DNA of 46,210 nt. Origin: Tepidimonas charontis (lineage in GTDB: Bacteria > Pseudomonadota > Gammaproteobacteria > Burkholderiales > Burkholderiaceae_C). The position numbers and the translations under genes were made by a program. The notes under the pieces were generated by a model that was not told where the DNA came from, did no database searches, and saw only the letters and a list, made by a program, of their open reading frames with translations. Where the stretch lies: contig NZ_VJON01000021.1 of the NCBI RefSeq assembly GCF_007556685.1, forward strand, positions 1-46,210, given 5' to 3'. Below, one piece after another: positions 34,042 to 43,141 of this stretch (its first letter is position 1; each line of letters opens with the position of its first letter).

Positions 34042-35412
34042 ATGAGCAGTGCGAAAGACCTCAAAACCTTCAACGATCTCGAGCAATGGCTCAACGAGCG
34101 GCGCGTCACCGAGGTGGAGTGCCTGGTGCCGGACCTCACCGGCGTGGCGCGCGGCAAGATCCTGCCACGCGAAAAATTCACCGAAGACCGCGGCATGCGG
34201 CTGCCAGCGTCGGTGGTGGCGATGAGTGTCACCGGTGAGCAGCCCAGCAGTGGGCCGTACTACGACGTCATCGACCCCACCGAGCGCGATATGCAACTGC
34301 GCCCCGACCCGACCACAGCGCGCATCGTGCCCTGGGTGCAGGATCCGACCGCTCAGGTCATCCACGACTGTTTCGACCACAGCGGGCGGCTGATCCCGTA
34401 TGCCCCGCGCAGCGTGCTGCGGCACGTCTGCGGCTTGTTCGACGCGCTGGGCTTGCAGCCGGTCGTCGCCCCGGAGCTGGAGTTTTATCTGACCGCGCGC
34501 AACACCGACCCCAACACCCTGCTGCACCCACCGGTGGGGCGCAGTGGCCGCGCCGAGACCTCGCGCCAGGCCTACTCCATCGACGCCGTCAACGAGTTCG
34601 ATCCCCTGTTCGAGGAGATCTACGACTACTGCGACAAGATGGAGCTCAACGTGGACACCTTGATCCACGAGGTCGGCGCCGGGCAGATGGAAATCAATTT
34701 CTTTCACGCCCACCCGCTGGAGCTGGCCGACGAGGTGTTCCTGTTCAAGCGCACGGTGCGCGAAGTGGCGCTGCGTCACGACATGTACGCCACCTTCATG
34801 GCCAAGCCCATCGCCGGCGAGCCAGGCAGCGCCATGCACATCCACCAAAGTCTGGTGGACAAGGCCAGCGGACGCAATATCTTCAGCAACGAAGACGGCA
34901 GCCCCTCCGAGGCCTTCTACCACTACATCGGCGGTCTGCAGCGCTACATCCCGGCAGCCATGGCCCTGGTGGCGCCCTACGTCAACAGCTATCGGCGCCT
35001 GGCACGCCACACCGCAGCACCCATCAACATCGAGTGGGGGCACGACAACCGCACCGTCGGCATCCGCTCGCCGATTGCGCCACCGCAGGCGCGCCGGCTG
35101 GAAAACCGCGTCATCGGCGCCGACGCCAATCCCTACATCGCGATGGCCATGACCCTGGCCTGCGGCTACCTGGGGCTGGTCAACAAGATCAAGCCCAAGC
35201 CCGAGATGCGCGGCGACGCCTACCTGTCGCCCTACGCGCTGCCGCGCAGCCTGGGCGAGGCGCTGGACTGGTTGCGCCGCGAGCCCGACCTGCACCACGT
35301 GCTGGGCGAGGCCTTCATCACCGTCTACACCGAGATCAAAGAGCTGGAGTTCGAGGAATTCATGAAAGTGATCTCGCCCTGGGAGCGCGAACACCTGTTG
35401 CTGCATGTCTGA
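34042..35412 (+). CDS. puuA: Gamma-glutamylputrescine synthetase (glutamine synthetase family)
   Basis: The 456-residue enzyme ligates glutamate to putrescine with ATP. The start motif TEVECLVPDLTGVARGKILP, the metal-binding ELEFYL and VGAGQMEINFFHAHPLELAD, MAKPIAGEPGSAMHIHQSLVD (glutamine synthetase ATP/Glu signature), PINIEWGHDNRTVGIRSP and NRVIGADANPYIAMAMTLACGYLG are all intact. It lacks the adenylylation Tyr region of GlnA, as expected for PuuA-type. Neighbours puuD and the aminotransferase, and the Pot importer, support polyamine rather than ammonia use. Confidence 0.92.
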   Translation: MSSAKDLKTFNDLEQWLNERRVTEVECLVPDLTGVARGKILPREKFTEDRGMRLPASVVAMSVTGEQPSSGPYYDVIDPTERDMQLRPDPTTARIVPWVQDPTAQVIHDCFDHSGRLIPYAPRSVLRHVCGLFDALGLQPVVAPELEFYLTARNTDPNTLLHPPVGRSGRAETSRQAYSIDAVNEFDPLFEEIYDYCDKMELNVDTLIHEVGAGQMEINFFHAHPLELADEVFLFKRTVREVALRHDMYATFMAKPIAGEPGSAMHIHQSLVDKASGRNIFSNEDGSPSEAFYHYIGGLQRYIPAAMALVAPYVNSYRRLARHTAAPINIEWGHDNRTVGIRSPIAPPQARRLENRVIGADANPYIAMAMTLACGYLGLVNKIKPKPEMRGDAYLSPYALPRSLGEALDWLRREPDLHHVLGEAFITVYTEIKELEFEEFMKVISPWEREHLLLHV

Positions 35413-35478
35413 CACACCACAGGCGCGCCCCGTCCGCCGCGGCAGCGCGCCCGAGCACCGAACCGGAGGAACGCCCCG

Positions 35479-36900
35479 ATGAACGCCCCGCTGCCCCTGA
35501 CCGATACCCAGCTGCGCGAGGTGCAAGCGCTCGACGCCGCGCACTTCCTGCATCCCTTCACCGACCACCAGGCGCTGGCGCGGCGCGGTGCACGCCTCAT
35601 CACCCACGCGCACGGGGTGCATATCTGGGATGCACGTGGCCAGCGCATCATCGACGCCATGAGCGGGCTGTGGTGCGTCAACGTCGGCTACGGGCGGCAG
35701 GCGCTGGCCGACGCCGCCTACCGCCAAATGATGACGCTGCCCTACTACAACGCCTTTTTTCAGACCACCACCGAGCCGGCGGTGCGGCTGGCGGCGCGCC
35801 TGTGCGAGCTGGCGCCGCCGGTGGGAGGGCGTGCGTTCACGCATGTGTTTTTCACCAGCAGCGGCTCCGAGGCCAACGACACCAACGTGCGCCTGGTGCG
35901 GCGCTACTGGGACCTGATGGGGCAGCCGCAGCGCAAGATCATCATCAGCCGGCGCAACGCCTACCACGGCTCGACGGTGGCGGCGGCCTCGCTCAGCGGC
36001 ATGGCGGCCATGCACGCCCAGGGCGATCTGCCCATTCCCGGCATCGTGCACATCGAGCAGCCGCACTACTGGGCGCTGCGCCACGAAGGCGAGACGCCGG
36101 CCGACTTCGGTCGGCGCGCCGCGCGCTGGCTGGAGGACAAAATCCTCGAACTCGGCCCGGAGCGGGTGGCCGCCTTCATCGGCGAGCCGGTGCAGGGCGC
36201 TGGCGGCGTCATCATCCCCCCCGAGACCTACTGGCCCGAAATCCAGCGCATCGTCGAGCGCTATGGCATTTTGTTCATCTCGGATGAGGTGATTTGCGCC
36301 TTTGGCCGCCTGGGCCACTGGTTCGCCTACGAACGTTTCGGCACCCAGCCCGACCTGGTGACCTTTGCCAAGGGCGTCACCAGCGGCTACGTGCCGCTGG
36401 GTGGCGTGTTGGTCAACGAGCGCATCGCGCGCGTGCTCATCGAGCGCGGCGGCGAATTCAACCACGGCTACACCTACAGCGGCCACCCGGTTGCGTGCGC
36501 GGTGGCGCTGGCCAACCTCGACATCTTGGAGGCCGAGGCACTGCCGCAGCGCGTGCGCGACGACACCGGCCCCTACCTGGCGCGGCGCTTTGCCGAACTG
36601 ACCGACCATCCGTTGGTGGGGGTGGCTGAGAGCTGCGGTTTCGTCGCCGGTTTGATGCTGGTGCGTGACAAGGCGACGCTGCAGCCCTGGCCCGAGGCGT
36701 GGGAGGTGGGCATGATCTGTCGCGCCCATTGCTTTGACAGTGGGGTGGTCATGCGCGCCGTGGGTGATCGCATGATCATCGCACCGCCGCTGGTGATGAC
36801 GCGCGCCGACATCGACGCCATGATCGCCTGCATCCGCACCGCATTGGACAAAACATGGGCAGAAGTGCAACAAAAGGCGGCGGCGATGCATTCGAAATAG
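35479..36900 (+). CDS. spuC: Class III aminotransferase, putrescine:pyruvate type
   Basis: The 473-residue enzyme resembles SpuC: GLWCVNVGYGRQALADAAYRQM, FFTSSGSEANDTNVRLVRRYWDLMG (PLP phosphate loop), RRNAYHGSTVAAASLSGM, FISDEVICAFGRLG (cofactor Asp) and LVTFAKGVTSGYVPLGGV (PLP Lys). It converts putrescine or another diamine to the aldehyde with pyruvate as acceptor. This gives a route in parallel to PuuA/PuuB. The exact amine used is not proven. GGAGG lies before the ATG at 35479. It is 66 bases downstream of puuA. Confidence 0.88.
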   Translation: MNAPLPLTDTQLREVQALDAAHFLHPFTDHQALARRGARLITHAHGVHIWDARGQRIIDAMSGLWCVNVGYGRQALADAAYRQMMTLPYYNAFFQTTTEPAVRLAARLCELAPPVGGRAFTHVFFTSSGSEANDTNVRLVRRYWDLMGQPQRKIIISRRNAYHGSTVAAASLSGMAAMHAQGDLPIPGIVHIEQPHYWALRHEGETPADFGRRAARWLEDKILELGPERVAAFIGEPVQGAGGVIIPPETYWPEIQRIVERYGILFISDEVICAFGRLGHWFAYERFGTQPDLVTFAKGVTSGYVPLGGVLVNERIARVLIERGGEFNHGYTYSGHPVACAVALANLDILEAEALPQRVRDDTGPYLARRFAELTDHPLVGVAESCGFVAGLMLVRDKATLQPWPEAWEVGMICRAHCFDSGVVMRAVGDRMIIAPPLVMTRADIDAMIACIRTALDKTWAEVQQKAAAMHSK

Positions 36901-37049
36901 CGGCAAGGCGCGGACCCTGCCCTAGAATGGCGATGAGCAGGGCCGGGCGAGGGCGTGTGGTCGGGCGGAGCCGGCGTCACCGTCGCGTTGGTCTGCTTTT
37001 TGCTTTCGGTTTTTTTGCTGGTTGGCGGTCCTCGACAAGGAGTCTGAAC

Positions 37050-38225
37050 ATGACGATGCGTTGGTGGAGTGTGGCAGCCGTGGCAGCAGTAGTGCTGGCC
37101 GGATGCGGCAAGAAGGAAGAGCCGGTTGCGCAGCCGGCGCCAGCGCCGGCGCCCGCCGTCGCGCAAGCACCGGCGCCCAAGGGCCCGGTGCTCGACGACG
37201 AGAAGGTGCTCAACATCTACAACTGGCCCGACTACATCCCGGAGGGCATGCTGGCTGCGTTCGAAAAAGAAACCGGCATCAAGGTCAACTACGACACCTT
37301 CGAGACCAACGAGGCTCTGCACGCCAAGCTGGTGGCGGGCAACACCGGCTACGACATCGTCGTGCCCGGCAGCGTGTTTGCCAAACCGCAAATCGAAGGC
37401 GGCTTGTTCCAGCCCCTGGACAAGGCCAAGATTCCCAACTACAGCAATCTCGACCCCGAGGTGCTGAAGGTGCTCAGCCGCGTCGACCCCGGCAACCAGT
37501 ACCTGGTCCCTTGGGGCTGGAGCTTCACCACCGTCGGCATCAACAAGCAAAAGGTGGAAAAGGCGCTGGGCGACTTGCCCATGCCGGAAAATGCCTGGGA
37601 CCTGGTGTTCAACCCCAAATACACCGCCAAGGTCAAATCCTGCGGCATCGCCTACTTGGATTCGCCCACCGAAATCATCCCGGTTGCCTTGCACTACATC
37701 GGGAAAGACGCCTACTCCAACGACCCGACCGACTACGCGGCGGCGGTGGACATGCTGATGAAGGTGCGCCGCGACATCCGCATCTTCAGCTCGACGATGA
37801 TCGACGACATCGCCAGCGGCAAGGCCTGTGCGGTCATCGGCTGGGCGGGCGACATCAACATCGCCGCCAGCCGCGCGGCCGAAACCGGCTCCAAGGATGA
37901 AATCGTGGCCCTGCTGCCCTCCACCGGCGCGCTGGCCTTCTTCGACACCATGGCGCTGTTGAAGGATGCCAAGCACCCGAACAACGCGCACGCCTTCATC
38001 GACTTCTTCCTGCGTCCGGAAAACGCCGCGGCCATGGCCACCGAAATGGGCTACAACACCGGCAACGCCAAGGTCAAGCCGCTGCTGCCGCCCGAGATCG
38101 CCGGCAACCCGTCGATCTTCCCACCGTCGGAGTATCTGCCCAAGCTGATCCAGCCCAGCAGCTACACCAACGAAGCGCGCGAGGCGATGGCTTCGGCCTA
38201 CAACCGCTTCAAGCGCGGCAAGTAA
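37050..38225 (+). CDS. potF: Polyamine ABC transporter substrate-binding lipoprotein
   Basis: The 391-residue protein matches PotF/SpuD: VLNIYNWPDYIPEGML, the binding-site residues (GYDIVVPGSVF, VPWGWSFTTVGIN, WDLVFNPKYT, IGWAGDINIA and YNTGNAKV). Unlike E. coli PotF it has a lipobox (VVLAGC) and a Pro/Ala-rich linker of about 25 residues (residues about 22-45), so it is anchored to the membrane. It delivers putrescine to PotGHI. ATG at 37050 has AAGGAG upstream. The gap to potG holds a stem-loop. Confidence 0.94.
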   Translation: MTMRWWSVAAVAAVVLAGCGKKEEPVAQPAPAPAPAVAQAPAPKGPVLDDEKVLNIYNWPDYIPEGMLAAFEKETGIKVNYDTFETNEALHAKLVAGNTGYDIVVPGSVFAKPQIEGGLFQPLDKAKIPNYSNLDPEVLKVLSRVDPGNQYLVPWGWSFTTVGINKQKVEKALGDLPMPENAWDLVFNPKYTAKVKSCGIAYLDSPTEIIPVALHYIGKDAYSNDPTDYAAAVDMLMKVRRDIRIFSSTMIDDIASGKACAVIGWAGDINIAASRAAETGSKDEIVALLPSTGALAFFDTMALLKDAKHPNNAHAFIDFFLRPENAAAMATEMGYNTGNAKVKPLLPPEIAGNPSIFPPSEYLPKLIQPSSYTNEAREAMASAYNRFKRGK

Positions 38226-38268
38226 CTCGGTCAGACCCGAGAGGTTGTCTGGTCGTGAGCCGTCGCGG

Positions 38269-38313
38269 CGGGCTGTTCCTGTGTGCCAGCGGGAGCAGCC
38301 CGTTTCGTTTGTC
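38269..38313 (+). terminator. Stem-loop between potF and potG
   Basis: CGGGCTG (38269-38275) pairs with CAGCCCG (38296-38302) and is followed by a T-rich TTTCGTTTG. A leaky terminator here would keep potF mRNA more abundant than potGHI. Confidence 0.5.
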
Positions 38314-38348
38314 TTCGTCTCCACCCTCTAGCAAGAGTGCGATCCGTC

Positions 38349-39464
38349 ATGGCTGAAGCGCCCCGTCCTGCCACCGAAGCGCAGGACTACCTGGTCACCG
38401 AAAAACTGGTCAAAAAATTCGACGAGGTGGTGGCCGTCGATGAGGTGTCGCTGTCGGTGCGCAAAGGCGAGATCTTTGCGCTGCTGGGCAGCTCCGGTTG
38501 CGGCAAGTCCACCTTGCTGCGCATGTTGGCCGGTTTCGAGATCCCCACTTCGGGCCGTATCCTGCTCGGCGGCCAAGACGTGGTGGCGCTGGCGCCGTAT
38601 GAGCGCCCGGTCAACATGATGTTTCAGAGCTACGCCCTGTTTCCGCACCTGGACGTGTGGGACAACATCGCCTTCGGCCTCAAGCGCGAGGGGTTGCCCA
38701 AAGCGGAAATCGCCAAGCGCGTGGACGACATGCTGGCGCTGGTACAGCTCACCGCCTACGCGCGACGCAAGCCGCACCAGCTCTCCGGCGGGCAGCAGCA
38801 GCGCGTGGCGCTGGCGCGCAGTCTGGCCAAGCGACCCAAGCTGCTGTTGCTCGACGAGCCGCTGGGCGCGCTGGACAAAAAGCTGCGCGAGCAAACCCAG
38901 TTCGAGCTGGTCAACATCATCGAACAGGTGGGGGTGACCTGCGTGATGGTCACGCACGACCAGGAAGAGGCCATGACCATGGCCAGCCGCATCGCCGTCA
39001 TGAGCAAAGGGCGCGTGCTGCAGGTCGGCACGCCGCAGGAGATGTATGAGCATCCGGTCAACCGCTTCGTCGCTGACTTCATCGGCAGCGTCAACCTGTT
39101 CGACGGCACCATGGCCATCGACGAGCCCGACCACTGCGCGGTCGATGCGCCCATCGGCCGTATCCATGTCGGCTACGGCTCGCCCGGCGCCATCGGCATG
39201 CCGCTGAGCGTGGCGGTGCGCCCGGAAAAGATCGACATCGCCAAGGCGCGCCCGGACAACGTGCCGTGCAATCTGTTTCAGGGCCGCGTCAAGGAAATCG
39301 CCTATTTCGGCTCCTACAACAGCTACATCGTCGTCACGCCTCAGGGCCACAAGGTGCGCATCACCGAAGCCAACACCTCGCGCCACGATTTGTCGGACAT
39401 CACCTGGGACGACGAGGTCTGGTTCTGGTGGAGCGACACCGCCGGCGTCGTGCTGCGCGACTGA
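38349..39464 (+). CDS. potG: Polyamine ABC transporter ATP-binding protein
   Basis: The 371-residue ATPase has Walker A GSSGCGKST, Q-loop MFQSYALFPHLDVWDN, LSGGQQQRVALARSLA signature, Walker B KLLLLDEPLGALD and H-loop VTHDQEEAMT, followed by a C-terminal TOBE domain (about 290-370), typical of PotA/PotG. It powers import through PotHI. The ATG at 38349 is 123 bases after potF. Confidence 0.96.
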   Translation: MAEAPRPATEAQDYLVTEKLVKKFDEVVAVDEVSLSVRKGEIFALLGSSGCGKSTLLRMLAGFEIPTSGRILLGGQDVVALAPYERPVNMMFQSYALFPHLDVWDNIAFGLKREGLPKAEIAKRVDDMLALVQLTAYARRKPHQLSGGQQQRVALARSLAKRPKLLLLDEPLGALDKKLREQTQFELVNIIEQVGVTCVMVTHDQEEAMTMASRIAVMSKGRVLQVGTPQEMYEHPVNRFVADFIGSVNLFDGTMAIDEPDHCAVDAPIGRIHVGYGSPGAIGMPLSVAVRPEKIDIAKARPDNVPCNLFQGRVKEIAYFGSYNSYIVVTPQGHKVRITEANTSRHDLSDITWDDEVWFWWSDTAGVVLRD

Positions 39465-39509
39465 CGCGGCGCCCCTCGCCTTGCCTGCCACCGTTACGGA
39501 GCTCCGGCC

Positions 39510-40430
39510 ATGGTCTCCTCGTCCTCGCCTTCGATTACGCTGCCCGGGCGCCGCTTCGTCATCGCCGTGCCCTTCGTGTGGCTGACGGTATTTTTTCTGC
39601 TGCCGTTTCTCATCCTGCTCTACATCAGCTTCGTGGACATGGGCAGCGGTATCGACCCGTTTCAGCCGCTGTGGGATGCGCAAGCCGGCGTGCTGCGCCT
39701 GAAGCTCGAAAACTACTGGACCATCTTCAAAGCCGAGTGGGATGGGCCGCTGTTTCGCACCCTGTACGTGGACGCCTATGGCCGCTCGCTGCTGTATGCG
39801 GCCATCACCGCCACCCTGTGCTTGCTCATCGGCTATCCGTTTGCCTACTTCATCGCCCGCAGCCCCGAGGCGGTGCGCCCAGCCTTGCTGCTGCTGGTGA
39901 TGCTGCCCTTTTGGACGTCGTTTTTGCTGCGCGTCTATGCCTGGAAAGGCATCTTGGCCGATGGTGGCATCGTCAACCGCATGCTGATGGCGCTGGGTGT
40001 GACCGACCAGCCGTTGCCGCTGCTCTACACCAATGTATCGATGCTGGTGGGCATGACCTACGTCTACCTGCCCTTCATGGTGCTGCCGCTGTACGCAACG
40101 CTGGTCAAGCTCGACTGGCGGCTGCTGGAGGCCGCCTACGACCTGGGCGCCACCCCGTGGCGCGCCTTCTGGCTGGTGACGGTGCCGCTGTCCAAGGCCG
40201 GCATCATCGCTGGCTTCATGCTGGTGTTCATTCCGTCGGTGGGTGAATTCGTCATCCCGTCCCTGCTCGGTGGCCCGGAAAATCTGATGATCGGGCGCGT
40301 GGTGTGGGACGAGATGTTCACCGCCAACAACTGGCCGCGCGCGGCGGCGCTCGCGGTGGTGATGATCGCGCTCATCGTCGTGCCGCTGGCCATCTACTAC
40401 CGCTACAGCGGCGAGCGCAGCGCGCACTGA
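39510..40430 (+). CDS. potH: Polyamine ABC transporter permease
   Basis: The 306-residue protein has about six membrane spans and the EAA motif (EAAYDLGATPWRAFWLVTVPLS) that contacts the ATPase, as in PotH/SpuG. It forms half of the channel with PotI. GGAG lies ahead of the ATG at 39510, 46 bases after potG. Confidence 0.94.
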   Translation: MVSSSSPSITLPGRRFVIAVPFVWLTVFFLLPFLILLYISFVDMGSGIDPFQPLWDAQAGVLRLKLENYWTIFKAEWDGPLFRTLYVDAYGRSLLYAAITATLCLLIGYPFAYFIARSPEAVRPALLLLVMLPFWTSFLLRVYAWKGILADGGIVNRMLMALGVTDQPLPLLYTNVSMLVGMTYVYLPFMVLPLYATLVKLDWRLLEAAYDLGATPWRAFWLVTVPLSKAGIIAGFMLVFIPSVGEFVIPSLLGGPENLMIGRVVWDEMFTANNWPRAAALAVVMIALIVVPLAIYYRYSGERSAH

Positions 40431-40451
40431 AACCAGAGAGGGTCCGCGGCC

Positions 40452-41309
40452 ATGAAAGCCCTGCTCGCACGCCACTTTGGCAAATTCTGGCTGGTGCTGG
40501 TGTACGCATTTTTGTACGCCCCGCTGCTGTTCATGATCGTCTTTTCGTTCAACAGCACGCGGCAAGATGCGGTCTTCACCGGCTTTTCGCTGCGCTGGTA
40601 CGAGGCGCTGTTCAACGACACCAAAATCGTCAACGGGTTTTTCGTTTCGTTCAAGGTGGCCCTGGCCACCGGCGTGCTGTCGGCGGTGCTGGGCACGTTT
40701 GCCGCTTTCGTGCTGGTGCGTTATCGGCGCTTTTGGGGGCGCACCCTATTTTCCGGCATGGTCAACGCGCCGCTGGTCATGCCCGAGGTGATCATCGGCC
40801 TGTCGCTGCTGCTGCTGATGGTGGGTGCACAAAACGTCTTCGGCTGGCCGCAGCGCGGCATGCTGACCATCATCCTGGGTCACACGCTGATGGGCATGGC
40901 CTACGCGGTGGTGGTGGTGCAGTCGCGCCTGCTGGAGATGGACCGCCGCATCGAAGAAGCCGCGATGGACCTCGGGGCGCGTCCGCACCAGGTGTTCTTT
41001 CTGGTGACGCTGCCCAACATCGCGCAGGCGGTGCTGGCGGCCTTTTTGCTGTCGTTTACCCTGTCGTTCGACGACGTGGTGATCTCCGAATTCCTCTCCG
41101 GCCCCGGCGTCAACACGCTGCCGCAAGTCATCTTTGGCTACGCGCGGCGCGGCATCAACCCCACCATCTACGCGGCGGCCACGCTGCTCATCGTCACGGT
41201 CACCGTCGTCGTCGTCAGCTATGCGGTGTGGGTGGCGCGCAGCACGCGCCGGCGTGAGCGCGAAATCGCTGCGGCCGCGCGCACCGAAACGGCGCTGGCC
41301 CCGCGCTGA
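40452..41309 (+). CDS. potI: Polyamine ABC transporter permease
   Basis: The 285-residue second permease has about six spans and an EAA motif (IEEAAMDLGARPHQVFFLVTLPNI), as in PotI/SpuH, with SLSFDDVVISEFLSGPG. It pairs with PotH; the genes are 21 bases apart. The tail is Arg/Ala-rich and cytoplasmic. Confidence 0.94.
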   Translation: MKALLARHFGKFWLVLVYAFLYAPLLFMIVFSFNSTRQDAVFTGFSLRWYEALFNDTKIVNGFFVSFKVALATGVLSAVLGTFAAFVLVRYRRFWGRTLFSGMVNAPLVMPEVIIGLSLLLLMVGAQNVFGWPQRGMLTIILGHTLMGMAYAVVVVQSRLLEMDRRIEEAAMDLGARPHQVFFLVTLPNIAQAVLAAFLLSFTLSFDDVVISEFLSGPGVNTLPQVIFGYARRGINPTIYAAATLLIVTVTVVVVSYAVWVARSTRRREREIAAAARTETALAPR

Positions 41310-41578
41310 CGGCCGGGGCAAGGGCGCGGCAGGCAAGCCACCGATGCACCCCGCATGCGCTGCCGGCCACACCGCTGGCAAGGCGTGTGGGGCGGCGTGG
41401 CCGTCGTCACGATTGGACCGGTGGCCGCTCCAGCCAATGGTCTGCCGTGACCGGCGCGCCCTCCGCTACCATGGCCGCAGCGCACCGGTGGCGCAGTGCC
41501 GACGTGCGCCGCCACCGCTGGCCTGTCGTGCCGCCCCCGATGGTGGGCGGCGCCCACCCACCATGCCCGAGGAAGCCC
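41310..41578 (+). promoter_or_regulatory. Region between potI and puuC
   Basis: No gene is seen in these 269 bases. A TACCAT -10-like hexamer lies at 41467-41472 without a good -35. puuC may thus have its own promoter. Confidence 0.3.
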
Positions 41579-43060
41579 ATGCCTGTTGACCTGTCGTCCT
41601 TGACCCTCGACGGCCGCGCCGTCATCGATGGCCGCCGTGTCGATGCCGCCGACGGCCGCACCTTCGACTGTGTCTCGCCGGTGGATGGCCGGCGGCTGAC
41701 GACGGTGGCGCGAGGCGGCCCGGCCGACATCGATGCTGCCGTGGCCGCCGCCCGTGCCGCCTTTGCCGAGCGCCGCTGGGCCGGTCAGCCGCCGGCGGCG
41801 CGCAAGCGCGTCCTCATCCGGCTGGCCGAACGCATCCTGGCCCACGCCGACGAGCTGGCGCTGCTGGAGACACTGGACATGGGCAAGCCGCTGCGCTACG
41901 CCAAGAGCGTGGACGTGCACGCCGCGGCCAACTGCATCCGTTGGTATGGCGAGGCCGTGGACAAGCTCTACGATCAAATCGCCCCCACGCCCGAGACGGC
42001 ATTGGCGCTGATCACGCGCGAGCCGCTCGGCGTGGTCGGCGTCATCGTGCCCTGGAATTATCCGTTGTTGATGGCGGCGTGGAAAATCGCGCCGGCGCTG
42101 GCGGCGGGCAATTCGGTGGTGCTCAAACCCAGTGAAAAATCGCCGCTGAGCGCCCTGCGCTTGGCCGAACTGGCCCTGGAGGCGGGCGTGCCACCCGGCG
42201 TGTTCAACGTCGTGCCCGGCTTCGGGCCCGAAGCCGGCAGCGCGCTGGCCCTGCACATGGATGTCGATGGCATCGCCTTCACCGGCAGCACACGGGTGGG
42301 CAAGCAAATCCACGTCATGGCCGGGCAGAGCAACCTCAAACGCGCCTGGACCGAACTGGGCGGCAAGTCGCCCAATATCGTCTTTGCCGACTGCCCCGAC
42401 CTCGACCGCGCGGTGCAAGCCGCCGTGGCGGGCATCTGCTTCAACCAGGGTGAGAGCTGCAACGCGCCCTCGCGCTTATTGCTCGAAGCCTCGATCAAAG
42501 ACGCGTTTTTGGACAAGGCCTTGGCGCTGCTGCCGCGCTACCAGCCGGCCAACCCGCTGGACAAGGACACGGTCATGGGGGCGATCGTGGACCGCACCCA
42601 GCTCGACACCGTGCTGCGCTACATCGCGCAAGGGCAGGCCGAGGGCGCCCGGCTGCTCGCCGGCGGCCAGGCGGTGCAGCCGGTGCCCGGTGGTTTCTAT
42701 GTGCAGCCCACGGTGTTCGACGGCGTCACCAACGATATGACGATCGCGCGCGAGGAAATTTTCGGGCCGGTGCTGTCGGTCATCACCTTCACCGACGCGG
42801 CCGACGCCGTGCGCCAGGCCAACGACAGCATCTACGGCCTGCAGGCGGCGGTGTGGACCCGCGACCTCAACAAAGCGCACGCGGTGGCGCGCGCCCTGCG
42901 TGCCGGCACCGTGCACGTCAACCAATACGACGAAGACGACATCACAGTGCCCTTTGGCGGCTTCAAGCAAAGCGGCATCGGGCGCGACAAATCGCTGCAC
43001 GCCTTCGACAAATACACCGAGCTGAAGACGACCTGGATCCGCATCGACAGCCCGTTGTGA
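41579..43060 (+). CDS. puuC: Aldehyde dehydrogenase, gamma-glutamyl-aminobutyraldehyde type
   Basis: The 493-residue NAD(P)-dependent enzyme has the WNYPLLMAAWKIAPALAAGN and KPSEKSPLSAL cofactor motifs, FTGSTRVGKQ, the general base Glu in ELGGKSPNIV and the nucleophile Cys in NQGESCNAPSR, with the family ending PFGGFKQSGIGRDKSLHAFDKYTELKTTWI. PuuC oxidises gamma-glutamyl-aminobutyraldehyde; related enzymes also accept other amino-aldehydes. The ATG at 41579 has GAGGA upstream. It completes the polyamine route. Confidence 0.92.
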   Translation: MPVDLSSLTLDGRAVIDGRRVDAADGRTFDCVSPVDGRRLTTVARGGPADIDAAVAAARAAFAERRWAGQPPAARKRVLIRLAERILAHADELALLETLDMGKPLRYAKSVDVHAAANCIRWYGEAVDKLYDQIAPTPETALALITREPLGVVGVIVPWNYPLLMAAWKIAPALAAGNSVVLKPSEKSPLSALRLAELALEAGVPPGVFNVVPGFGPEAGSALALHMDVDGIAFTGSTRVGKQIHVMAGQSNLKRAWTELGGKSPNIVFADCPDLDRAVQAAVAGICFNQGESCNAPSRLLLEASIKDAFLDKALALLPRYQPANPLDKDTVMGAIVDRTQLDTVLRYIAQGQAEGARLLAGGQAVQPVPGGFYVQPTVFDGVTNDMTIAREEIFGPVLSVITFTDAADAVRQANDSIYGLQAAVWTRDLNKAHAVARALRAGTVHVNQYDEDDITVPFGGFKQSGIGRDKSLHAFDKYTELKTTWIRIDSPL

Positions 43061-43141
43061 GCGCGGGCCTGCTGGCGCGTCAGCGCTGCCCGGCCGGATG
43101 GGCCCGGGCGGGCGCGGCAGTCGCTATGATGCACGGCGCTC

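Noticed and set aside
33724-36906. A 1060-codon open frame on the minus strand opposite puuD, puuA and the aminotransferase
   Set aside because: It is antisense to well-supported genes; its His/Arg/Gly-rich composition is what GC-rich codon bias produces on the opposite strand.
38328-40565. A 745-codon minus-strand open frame opposite potG and potH
   Set aside because: Same composition artefact; the plus-strand genes have complete family motifs.
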